The position numbers were made by a program, and so were the translations under genes. 64,000 bases of DNA from Citrobacter gillenii (lineage in GTDB: Bacteria; Pseudomonadota; Gammaproteobacteria; Enterobacterales; Enterobacteriaceae). Where the stretch lies: assembly GCF_013337685.1 (NCBI RefSeq), contig NZ_SUQN01000007.1:124001-188000 (forward strand). Reading direction: 5' to 3'. This document shows positions 55,351 through 64,000 of the stretch, in pieces (position 1 is the first letter of the stretch; every line of letters starts with the position of its first letter). The notes under the pieces were generated by a model. The model worked only from the letters and a program-made list of their open reading frames with translations, had not been told where the DNA came from and made no database searches.

Positions 55351-57411
55351 TCACTTCTTCATTTGCGACAAAATCGTCCGGCACTGATTAGCCTCACCTT
55401 CTGACGGTGAGATCAGTGCCAGCAGGGCGGCAGCCGGCGTGACGAGCGTTGCCAGTGCCGCGGCGACGGCCCCACGCGCAATCAACGGCCCTGCTTTCAC
55501 TCCGGCCTGTGGATTTTTGAATGTCCCGCGAACATACAGCGGTGAACGCAGCGTAATAATACGAATGCCTTTACTCTCCGGATCGACGGTTAAATCCAGC
55601 TGTTCAGAGGCAAAACTCGCTGTTCCGGTAACATTGATAACCGCATTTTCGGTATCAAAAGCAAAAATTTGCGGGCGCGCAACGCCATTGACGATATCCA
55701 GATTCGCCGCCGCACAGTTCACTCGCACTTCGTCATCACCAAATATCTGTCCGACGATATAGTTGCCCAAATTCAGCCCCACTATTTCCATCAGGTTTCG
55801 ACTGATCAACCCATCGTTCATCAACAACTTCAGGTTGCCATTACTGTTTCCGAGCAGCGCAGCCACCGAATTCCCGCTCCCGCGAAATTCGGCATCACCA
55901 TTCATTTCACCGAGCGTTTTCTGCATCAGTTCCACATCCGGCATCAGCTCTTTCAGCTTCAGACGACGCGCCTGAATAGTCGCCCGGCCCTGCATCGGCT
56001 TTTTATCCCCTTCCAGATGAATGCGAGAGACGATGCTGCCTCCCGCCAGACCAAATTTCAGCGGCTGCAGTTGCAGGTCGGCATTGTTCAGGATGATATG
56101 GGCGGAGAGATCGCTTACCGGCAGGCTGCTGCCGTGCTCAATACGCCGTCCCTTGAAGCGCACATCGGCATCCATCACGTTCCATTTATCGGTTTCGAAA
56201 CGGTCGTACGGCAAGACTTTATCCGCGGGCTGAACGCTCTTCTCGCCTTTACGCTGTTCAGATTGTTTGGCGCGTTGTGCACCTTTACCGGAATCCACGC
56301 CAATCAGCGGCCCTAAATCCGCCAGCCGCAGCTGGCGCGACTCAACGTCGCCTTCCAGTTTCGGGCGCGGCTGGCCGGTGGTGTAAGCCAGCGTGCCGTG
56401 AATATCGCTGTCGCCGATGCGGCCATTAAAGTCGCGATAACTAAATACGGCAGATTTCTCGCTGCCTATTTTGGCCACCAGCCGCCCGTCTGTTTCAAAG
56501 GGGGGAGTATCCGGCAGCAGAACGCCGGTCAAATCGTACAAATCCCCGAGCGAATCACCGGAGAATTTCAACTGAAGATCGACGCCGCCCATATTCATCG
56601 GGTCATTTACCGCACCGACAAAGGCCACCCGCGTATTAGCTGAACGGAAATCGGCCTGCACCGGGAACGGTGTGCCTTCGCCGCGTAACGCCAGCATTCC
56701 ACCGATTTTTCCACTGCCGGTTAGCGGTTCACCGCGATACCGCCCCTGTGCCTTCAGGCCGAAAACGTAATCGCCAACGTTGGCACGCTTTTCTGTGCTT
56801 TTCGTTCCCGTCACTTCGCTAAAGGGCAACGGTTTGCCCAGCGGATCAACGACGATTTCAATCTCCGATTGGGTGATCTTATCGTTGATGGCGATACGTC
56901 CTTGATCGAACAAAATATTATCGAGTCGAAATGACCAGGCTGAAGGCGGGGTGTTGGGATCGGGGTTTTCACTCCCCGCGAGGGTAAAGGTCCAGTTGTT
57001 GTTTTTCTCCGACAGGCGAATAAGCCGCGCGTCCGGTTTCACCAGCTTAATCCACGGTAGCCAGACCGTTTTGGTCAGCAACGCCAGCGGCGCGAGCGTG
57101 GCTTCAACGCGCGGGAGATGCACCATGGTGATGTCAGGGATATCCGGCGGGTTGCCGAGGATAATATCCTCCGCATGAATGTGCGGCCACGGAACCCAGC
57201 TTCGCCAGCCGGTTTCCTGCTTCTGGCGTTCCCAGACGACGCCCAAATCACCGCGTATCGCGAACGGTCGGTTGAGTTCAGTAGAGACTTTCTGGTTGAT
57301 GGTCGGTTTGAGCCGGTTCCAGTCAAATGTCGCAATCACGATGATGAGTACGACGATCAACAACAAGAAAACCCCTGATACTGCTGTGGTTATTTTGCCT
57401 GCTTTCGTCAT
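55351..57411 (-). CDS. yhjG: AsmA-family protein YhjG
   Basis: A 686-residue AsmA-like protein with one N-terminal membrane helix (about residues 7-28, ITTAVSGVFLLLIVVLIIVI) and a long periplasmic beta-rich region. The AsmA C-terminal signature is near residues 480-640. AsmA-like proteins are thought to form hydrophobic grooves that carry phospholipid between membranes; a role for YhjG in this is inference from family. GAGGAGG stands before the ATG. The gene is monocistronic. Confidence 0.9.
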   Translation of the reverse strand: MTKAGKITTAVSGVFLLLIVVLIIVIATFDWNRLKPTINQKVSTELNRPFAIRGDLGVVWERQKQETGWRSWVPWPHIHAEDIILGNPPDIPDITMVHLPRVEATLAPLALLTKTVWLPWIKLVKPDARLIRLSEKNNNWTFTLAGSENPDPNTPPSAWSFRLDNILFDQGRIAINDKITQSEIEIVVDPLGKPLPFSEVTGTKSTEKRANVGDYVFGLKAQGRYRGEPLTGSGKIGGMLALRGEGTPFPVQADFRSANTRVAFVGAVNDPMNMGGVDLQLKFSGDSLGDLYDLTGVLLPDTPPFETDGRLVAKIGSEKSAVFSYRDFNGRIGDSDIHGTLAYTTGQPRPKLEGDVESRQLRLADLGPLIGVDSGKGAQRAKQSEQRKGEKSVQPADKVLPYDRFETDKWNVMDADVRFKGRRIEHGSSLPVSDLSAHIILNNADLQLQPLKFGLAGGSIVSRIHLEGDKKPMQGRATIQARRLKLKELMPDVELMQKTLGEMNGDAEFRGSGNSVAALLGNSNGNLKLLMNDGLISRNLMEIVGLNLGNYIVGQIFGDDEVRVNCAAANLDIVNGVARPQIFAFDTENAVINVTGTASFASEQLDLTVDPESKGIRIITLRSPLYVRGTFKNPQAGVKAGPLIARGAVAAALATLVTPAAALLALISPSEGEANQCRTILSQMKK

Positions 57412-57489
57412 CTTTTACCTCCTCACTTTCTTCCTTGCCTGTTCTAAAGATAGTCCAGCAGGGTTAAAAGGAGGCCGATGACGCCAACA

Positions 57490-58257
57490 TCACAGCGACA
57501 ATATCACCTCTTCAAGGGTATTCAGGGGAACCGGACGCGAGAGAAAATAGCCCTGCGCAGCGAACGCCGGTGAGTTTTGCACGTCGCGCCACTCTTCCAG
57601 TGTTTCCACACCTTCAACAATCACACCGCGGCAATAACGGTTCATCAACTGCAGCAGCAGTGTGAACAGGTTGCGGCCTTCCGGCGTCTGGCGCAGCATA
57701 ATAAACAGATCCCGCGCTACCTTAATGTAGTCATAGCTGACTTCGCTCAGAGCGGAGAAATTCGCCATCCCGGTGCCAAAGTCATCCAGCCAAAGCGGAC
57801 CAAACTCGCACATTGAGGCAAATGACGCTCCCTTCGGTAAACGAATATGCTCCACCAGTTCAAAGCGCAGCCACGGCAGGCATTCAATGATTTTCAGTAT
57901 GTCGGGATCCTGGCGCATCGCCAGCAGCGTCGGGCCATCGACGTTCACCGACGCCAGCAGGTCGTGGGCTCTGAAAAAGTCGCTTTTCAGTTGGAGTTGC
58001 AGAAGCTGCTCTTTCACCACGTCAATACGATGACGTACGGCTATTTCGGCAAAATAGCGGTCCGGCGCAAGACGCTGGGCAGGATTGTCAGGATGGCTCA
58101 CTACTGTCAGCAGTTCAACGGCCATCAGCCGCCCATTGGTCTGGTAAATCGGCTGGTAGGTGTAAGCACGCTCGCACTGCAGCCAATAGCGTCTCTCCAG
58201 CAAGCTCTCGATACTCGCATCAGGCGTAATTAGCTGCTGGGTAACCTGCTTTATCAT
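57490..58257 (-). CDS. pdeH: Cyclic di-GMP phosphodiesterase PdeH (YhjH)
   Basis: Major c-di-GMP-degrading enzyme that keeps flagella free of YcgR braking in motile cells. It is a stand-alone EAL domain of 255 residues. The EAL-position motif reads ELL (MAVELLTVV), as in E. coli. DDFGTGMANFSAL and EGVETLEEW, needed for metal binding and catalysis, are intact. ATG 58257 matches E. coli; the 15-codon upstream extension is not used. A sigma28 promoter lies upstream. Confidence 0.94.
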   Translation of the reverse strand: MIKQVTQQLITPDASIESLLERRYWLQCERAYTYQPIYQTNGRLMAVELLTVVSHPDNPAQRLAPDRYFAEIAVRHRIDVVKEQLLQLQLKSDFFRAHDLLASVNVDGPTLLAMRQDPDILKIIECLPWLRFELVEHIRLPKGASFASMCEFGPLWLDDFGTGMANFSALSEVSYDYIKVARDLFIMLRQTPEGRNLFTLLLQLMNRYCRGVIVEGVETLEEWRDVQNSPAFAAQGYFLSRPVPLNTLEEVILSL

Positions 58258-58305
58258 CTGAGATGTCCTGTAAATAAGAGTGTGACTGACCGGACTCGTC
58301 AAAGG

Positions 58306-58332
58306 TTATCGGCGCTCGGGCGCAGAACTTTA
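58306..58332 (-). promoter_or_regulatory. Sigma28 (FliA) promoter of pdeH
   Basis: On the minus strand TAAAGTTC (58325-58332), 11 bases, then GCCGATAA (58306-58313). This matches the flagellar class 3 consensus TAAAGTTT-N11-GCCGATAA with one change. It lies about 50 bases before the pdeH start and puts the gene in the motility regulon. Confidence 0.9.
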
Positions 58333-58404
58333 CGTTCAGCACATCGCAAAATAAAAACCAGGCAGCAAAAAAATTGCGCAGAATACGCGTTGGCTCAAAA
58401 AATT

Positions 58405-58423
58405 AATGGAACGATGTTTTAAT
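58405..58423 (+). promoter_or_regulatory. KdgR-like operator upstream of kdgK
   Basis: AATGGAACGATGTTTTAAT resembles the KdgR consensus AATRAAAYNNYRTTTYATT with a few mismatches, 66 bases before the kdgK ATG. Confidence 0.6.
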
Positions 58424-58488
58424 ATAGTTGACCACTTAACACCCACAGCGCACACTACCGTTAATTTTTTTCAGAGCAGGTTACGACT

Positions 58489-59418
58489 ATGTCCAGCAAG
58501 ATTGCCGTGATTGGCGAATGCATGATTGAACTGTCACAGAAAGGCGCAGACGTTCAGCGCGGTTTCGGTGGCGACACATTGAATACATCCGTTTATATCG
58601 CCCGTCAGGTCGATTCTGCGGCCCTTTCTGTACACTATGTCACGGCGCTGGGCACGGACAGTTTTAGCCAACAGATGCTGGAATCCTGGCATGGCGAAAA
58701 CGTCGATACCTCATTAACGCAACGCATGGACAATCGCCTTCCGGGTCTCTATTACATTGAGACAGACAGCACCGGCGAACGTACCTTCTATTACTGGCGT
58801 AATGAAGCCGCGGCAAAATTCTGGCTGGAGAGTGAACAATCCGCCGCCATTTGCGAAGAGCTGGCGACGTTCGACTACCTGTACCTGAGCGGTATAAGCC
58901 TGGCGATCTTAAGCCCGACCAGCCGCGAGAAACTGCTGTCGCTGCTGCGCGAATGCCGCGCCAACGGCGGAAAAGTCATTTTTGACAACAACTACCGCCC
59001 GCGCTTGTGGAGCAGTAAAGAAGAGACGCAGCAGGTGTATCAGCAGATGCTGGAGTGCACCAATATCGCGTTCCTGACGCTGGATGATGAAGACGCGCTG
59101 TGGGGTGAAAAACCCGTTGCTGAGGTCATTGCCCGTACCCACGCGGCCGGTGTGCAAGAAGTAGTGGTGAAACGCGGCGCAGACTCGTGCCTGGTGTCTA
59201 TCAATGGCGAAGAGCTCATTGATGTACCGGCGGTAAAACTGCCGAAAGAGAAAGTGATTGATACCACTGCCGCGGGCGACTCGTTCAGCGCCGGGTATCT
59301 GGCCGTACGCTTAACCGGTGGTGATGCCGCAGAAGCCGCCAAACGCGGTCATCTGACGGCCAGCACGGTGATTCAGCATCGCGGGGCGATTATTCCCCGC
59401 GACGCAATGCCGCAGTAA
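58489..59418 (+). CDS. kdgK: 2-dehydro-3-deoxygluconokinase KdgK
   Basis: Phosphorylates KDG to KDPG, which feeds the Entner-Doudoroff aldolase; used in hexuronate and pectin breakdown. It is a PfkB-family sugar kinase of 309 residues. The N-terminal GGDTLNTSVYIARQ and the C-terminal PfkB signature DTTAAGDSFSAGYLA, with the catalytic Asp, are present. Transcribed away from pdeH. Confidence 0.95.
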   Translation: MSSKIAVIGECMIELSQKGADVQRGFGGDTLNTSVYIARQVDSAALSVHYVTALGTDSFSQQMLESWHGENVDTSLTQRMDNRLPGLYYIETDSTGERTFYYWRNEAAAKFWLESEQSAAICEELATFDYLYLSGISLAILSPTSREKLLSLLRECRANGGKVIFDNNYRPRLWSSKEETQQVYQQMLECTNIAFLTLDDEDALWGEKPVAEVIARTHAAGVQEVVVKRGADSCLVSINGEELIDVPAVKLPKEKVIDTTAAGDSFSAGYLAVRLTGGDAAEAAKRGHLTASTVIQHRGAIIPRDAMPQ

Positions 59419-59429
59419 CTTATTGTTCT

Positions 59430-59502
59430 TGTAGGCCGGATAAGGCGTTAACGCCGCATCCGGCATTGGGTACGCCGGGGGCGTTTCGCTTGCCCGGCCT
59501 AC
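59430..59502. repeat. BIME: two REP units
   Basis: TGTAGGCCGGATAAGGCG/CGCCGCATCCGGCA (59430-59465) and GCCGGGGGCG/TTGCCCGGCCTAC (59474-59502), between the convergent ends of kdgK and yhjJ. Confidence 0.82.
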
Positions 59503-59517
59503 AGGTTACGATACCCT

Positions 59518-61011
59518 CTACTGTACTGGCGGAATATCCGTCACTTCAGGATGCGACTCATCGGTTTCAACCGACGCTGCCGCAGCGGCCACCGGCGCCA
59601 TGATGGCATCCCACGTCGCCTGCAGATCCTTCATATTGAATTCCGGCTCACCCTTCGGCTGCAGCAGAATGAGTGCCATTTCTTGCGACAGTTGCTGGCG
59701 CAGGTCCTGATTCAACATTTCTACGGTCAGGCCATTGAGGAAGTTCTGGCGTAAACGCTGGTACTGTTCCGGCGCAATATCCACCACCTGATTTTGCAGC
59801 GAGCGCAGGCGCTGGCTGATTAAGATATCGGTATCGGTTCGGCCATAGGTGGCAAACAGCTTCTGCAGTTCCAGATTTTTTTGTGCCACCAGCGCGTTAA
59901 ATTCATCTTCTGGCAGCCCCTTATCACGCACTTTCGCCAACTCACGCGCCACCGTACCCAGATTCGCATTCAGCTTATCATTCGGTGACTCAACGTTAAT
60001 GGCGCACTGCGCACGCAGGAACAACACCCGACAGTCAAAGCCGAGGCCGATATCTTTCGCATTGTTTTTAGTAAGCGTCTGCTGAATGTGCCAGAACAGC
60101 GCTTCACGGGCTAAATCAGCACGCCAGTAGCGCAACAGCGCGGCAGATTCACGAATCGGTTGCCACGGCGTATCCCACATGATGGAGAGGCGATCCTGGC
60201 GTACCGCATCGGTCATAATGCTCACCGCTTCAGCGCGTAGCGGAGAAAGTGTCGGCACCGGTGCCGGAGTCTCACGTTTACCTTTTAATTCGCCGAAGGT
60301 TTTGTTGATTTGCTCTGCCACGTTACGTGCGTCAACGTTGCCGACGATAATCAGCGTCATGGCATCCGGGGTATACCATTTCTGGTAGAACGACTGGATT
60401 TTCTCAGCATCGACCGGGGTTTTCAGCGGATCGGCAGGATCGTGTCCCAGCAGCGTTGATCCTTTCAGTCGGTAGCGCCACCAGCCTTCTTTGGTGTCCA
60501 CCGGCCAGGTTGTCACCATATCTTCGCTACTCAGCGCATGGTTGATGGTTTCTGGCGTGATGGTCAGCTTGCCGGAGATAGTCGCCAGATAAGAGAGCGA
60601 CTCTTTCAGCAGGTCGTTACGGCTGTTGGGCAAGCTGAGGTTATACAGTGTGGAATCATAGGAAACGATAACAGGCGGCATGGGACGCTTGGGATCGAAC
60701 CCCTGCTGCCACAGTGAACGGGCTTGCGTGGCATCAAGGCCACCGCTTTGCGTCAGCGCGATACGCGGGATCGCATGGCTGAAACCACTCTGTTGTGTAT
60801 TTTCGGTGAGTGAACCGGTATTAACCAGCAGGCGAACCTCGATACGGTCGCTGGGGCGCTGGGGGGTGGCTAATACTTGCCACTGTAAACCGTTTGCCAG
60901 CGTACCCTGTTGCCACGCCGGGTCAGGCTGGAGCGCATCTGCCTGCACATAGCCGGCAGAGGCCATCATCAGCAAGCTGCCCGCTAAAAGTCGAATTTTT
61001 GTGCCCTGCAT
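59518..61011 (-). CDS. yhjJ: Periplasmic M16-family pseudo-peptidase YhjJ
   Basis: A 497-residue exported protein with a signal peptide (MQGTKIRLLAGSLLMMASAGYVQA). Two M16 insulinase-like domains follow, about residues 38-230 and 240-460. The inverted zinc motif HXXEH expected in the first domain is replaced by SHAIPRIAL, so it should not be a zinc protease. E. coli YhjJ has the same loss and similar length. Function unknown; it may bind or hold substrates or partners. Confidence 0.88.
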   Translation of the reverse strand: MQGTKIRLLAGSLLMMASAGYVQADALQPDPAWQQGTLANGLQWQVLATPQRPSDRIEVRLLVNTGSLTENTQQSGFSHAIPRIALTQSGGLDATQARSLWQQGFDPKRPMPPVIVSYDSTLYNLSLPNSRNDLLKESLSYLATISGKLTITPETINHALSSEDMVTTWPVDTKEGWWRYRLKGSTLLGHDPADPLKTPVDAEKIQSFYQKWYTPDAMTLIIVGNVDARNVAEQINKTFGELKGKRETPAPVPTLSPLRAEAVSIMTDAVRQDRLSIMWDTPWQPIRESAALLRYWRADLAREALFWHIQQTLTKNNAKDIGLGFDCRVLFLRAQCAINVESPNDKLNANLGTVARELAKVRDKGLPEDEFNALVAQKNLELQKLFATYGRTDTDILISQRLRSLQNQVVDIAPEQYQRLRQNFLNGLTVEMLNQDLRQQLSQEMALILLQPKGEPEFNMKDLQATWDAIMAPVAAAAASVETDESHPEVTDIPPVQ

Positions 61012-61131
61012 GTGAACCCCTGATCAACAATCCTGGTAATAAAAAGACAGCCCTGAACAGGACTCTCTGAATATGACGTTAAAACACTTCGTGTTAGACC
61101 GCGAAAACATAAAAATGTCACGGAAGAAGTG

Positions 61132-61167
61132 AAAAAATCCCGAAGCCATCGGATCGACGGCTTCAGG
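61132..61167 (-). terminator. Rho-independent terminator of dctA
   Basis: On the minus strand, stem (T)GAAGCC / GGCTTC(G) followed by GGGATTTTTTC. A second GC-rich hairpin (GCCCGTAG at 61192-61199 with CTACGGGC at 61212-61219) lies between it and the dctA stop. The 61012-61232 gap has no gene. Confidence 0.72.
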
Positions 61168-61232
61168 TACAGGGGGTAATTATGCGCAGGAGCCCGTAGC
61201 CCTACAAGGGACTACGGGCAGAAGTGACGAGA

Positions 61233-62528
<1,296 letters not shown>

Positions 62529-62697
62529 TTAAAGTAAAAACCACAGGTCTTGTAAGGTTTTATTTAACCTGCGGCCCTAAAGTAACACCCACACAACATG
62601 ACAGAAATGTACAAAGATCATAATTGATACAAAAATGTTAAAAATTTTGAGCTGGCTCGCACAAGCGCACCCTTTTTTAAGTTTTGTAATCAGCCCA

Positions 62698-64000
62698 TTA
62701 CTGCGTTAAATAACGTTCTTCGAAGATATCTGCCGGAACTGGACGGGCAAATAAGAATCCCTGCGCCACTTCCACGCCCGCCTGTTCCAACCACGCGCGT
62801 TGGGCTTCGGTTTCGACACCTTCAGCAATCATCTGTAAATCGAGGCTGTGCGCCAGCTGAATAATCGCCGTGATCATGCTGCAATCCTCAGGCACGCCGT
62901 CGACAAACATCTTATCGATTTTGAGCACATCCACCGGCAGCGACTTCATATGCTGTAGCTGGCGTAAACCGGCGTAGCCCATACCAAAGTCATCCAACGC
63001 GATACGCACACCTGCATTACGCAGCGGGCGCAAAATGGCAACGGCCGCGTTGGGATCATCGATATGTCGGCTTTCGGTCACTTCGAGAATCAGCGTGCCG
63101 GGCTTCACACGATACCGGTTTAGTAGTTCCAGCAGGTCTGACACCATATTCGGGTGCATTAACTGCAGTGCAGAAAGATTGACCGATAGTGGAAGCATCA
63201 GACCGCGCTCCTGCCAGGCAGCAAGCTGGCGGCAGGACTCTTCCAGCACCCAGTACCCGACAGTTACCATCAGACCACAGGATTCAATCCTGTCGATTAA
63301 CCCTTCCGGCAGTTCCCAGCTTCCATCCGGCTGCTGCATCCGTAACAGCGCTTCCGCACTCAGTATTTTGCCGCTGGCAATTTCTACCTGCGGCTGCATC
63401 CACAGCGCAAAGTGCTGGTTGTCCAGCGCGGTAAGAATGTCGTTCTCTTCCGTCAAACGCTGCTGAGCTTCTTCCATTTGCTGCGGGTCAAAGAACTGAA
63501 TCTGGTTTTTACCCTTCCGGCGTGAGGTGAGTGCCGCAGAGAGCGCACGGCTGTAAAGCTGCTCTGCGGTTAAGTCGCCATAAAACATCGCGACCCCAAT
63601 ATTGCAGTTGGGGCGCAGTTGGATGCCGTGGATAGGCAAACGCTCATTAATGATAGTGAGTACTTGCTGACCTAATGTGATGGCATGCCAGGGTTCCTTC
63701 ACACCATGCGCAATAATGGCAAAATCGTAGCCACTTACCTGGGTAAGCACCATTCTGGGCGCCAGTACCGACTTGAGTTTTTCGACAACCGTCAGCAGCA
63801 GGATTTCCCGCTGAGTTTCGCTCAGCACGCCTGCGGTATCCCGCAACGTTTCGCAGGTGACAATCATCAGTGCTGTGGTCTGCTTACGGGATACAACCTG
63901 CTCCAGCAGCCCCATTAAAAACGTTTTGTTGGGCAGTTCGGAGACCGGAAAACGCATTGAATAGTCGCTCAACTCTTCGCTGCGGCGCTGCACCAACTGC
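62698..64000 (-). CDS. pdeK: EAL-domain c-di-GMP phosphodiesterase PdeK (YhjK), N-terminus cut by window edge
   Basis: The visible 433 residues are the C-terminal two thirds of a protein of about 650 residues. A degenerate GGDEF domain occupies the first part (the signature position reads GYDFAII, so cyclase activity is not expected). A complete EAL domain follows ([41 protein letters not shown]), so phosphodiesterase activity is likely. The frame is open to the window edge; the N-terminal membrane/HAMP part lies outside. Confidence 0.92.
   Translation of the reverse strand, partial: QLVQRRSEELSDYSMRFPVSELPNKTFLMGLLEQVVSRKQTTALMIVTCETLRDTAGVLSETQREILLLTVVEKLKSVLAPRMVLTQVSGYDFAIIAHGVKEPWHAITLGQQVLTIINERLPIHGIQLRPNCNIGVAMFYGDLTAEQLYSRALSAALTSRRKGKNQIQFFDPQQMEEAQQRLTEENDILTALDNQHFALWMQPQVEIASGKILSAEALLRMQQPDGSWELPEGLIDRIESCGLMVTVGYWVLEESCRQLAAWQERGLMLPLSVNLSALQLMHPNMVSDLLELLNRYRVKPGTLILEVTESRHIDDPNAAVAILRPLRNAGVRIALDDFGMGYAGLRQLQHMKSLPVDVLKIDKMFVDGVPEDCSMITAIIQLAHSLDLQMIAEGVETEAQRAWLEQAGVEVAQGFLFARPVPADIFEERYLTQ

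Noticed and set aside
55669-56316. A 215-residue plus-strand frame inside yhjG.
   Set aside because: Antisense to the AsmA-family gene, with no recognisable feature.

Overview
The window is a chromosomal segment of a member of the Enterobacterales close to Escherichia, Salmonella and Citrobacter. Most proteins are near-identical in length and wording to E. coli K-12 proteins, and the gene order follows the K-12 ftsX-to-yhjK (pdeK) segment. Insertions and losses relative to K-12, about ten REP/BIME loci and one ERIC element suggest Citrobacter or a near relative. The genus assignment is an inference from memory of gene content, not a search. I see no IS element, tRNA, rRNA, CRISPR array or replication origin.

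Layout. 1-11890 is a core block: ftsX (cut by the left edge), ftsE and ftsY on the minus strand; ERIC element; rsmD-yhhL; yhhM; yhhN; zntA with a textbook ZntR operator; tusA; yhhQ; dcrB; yhhS; yhhT. 11891-28032 is a complete aryl polyene (APE) biosynthesis and export operon of 18 genes (apeA to apeR), followed one base later by the phosphopantetheinyl transferase gene acpT. K-12 has only acpT here. 28024-29974 holds phenolic acid decarboxylase padC, a divergent LysR-type regulator, and nikR without nikABCDE. 30050-35972 is core again (yhiN, pitA, uspB, uspA, dtpB). 36060-37993 is an accessory divergent pair, an Rrf2-family regulator and an NDH-2-like flavoprotein. 38105-46994 is core (rsmJ-prlC, rlmJ, gor, tri-haem cytochrome c peroxidase, treF). 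47025-49769 is an accessory patch: a large HEPN-like membrane protein, a GNAT acetyltransferase and a degenerate lysozyme-like protein. 49788-64000 is core (yhjB, yhjC, yhjD, yhjE, yhjG, pdeH, kdgK, yhjJ, dctA, pdeK cut by the right edge), with an extra SDR gene between yhjB and yhjC.

How the genes work together. In the APE operon, ApeH should activate an aryl acid onto the carrier proteins ApeE/ApeF, which AcpT primes with phosphopantetheine. ApeO/ApeC and ApeR (ketosynthase and chain-length partners), ApeQ (ketoreductase) and ApeI/ApeP (dehydratases) extend the polyene. ApeB methylates, ApeD and ApeJ attach it to a lipid or glycolipid anchor, ApeK is a thioesterase, and ApeL/ApeM/ApeN/ApeA form the export and outer-membrane side. 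The operon is tightly packed with many stop/start overlaps and has one good sigma70-like promoter about 200 bases upstream.

Most unusual points: a REP pair (BIME) inserted in frame inside the lipoprotein signal peptide of apeN; REP DNA encoding the C-terminus of yhhM and the stop codon of rsmJ; a lysozyme-like gene that has lost the catalytic Glu and its C-terminal part; a 529-residue HEPN/ankyrin-like membrane protein; and long inverted repeats in the padC-lysR and Rrf2-flavoprotein intergenic regions. Readable regulatory sites include a perfect FNR box at the peroxidase gene, a sigma28 promoter at pdeH, a KdgR-like box at kdgK and a sigmaS-like -10 at treF.
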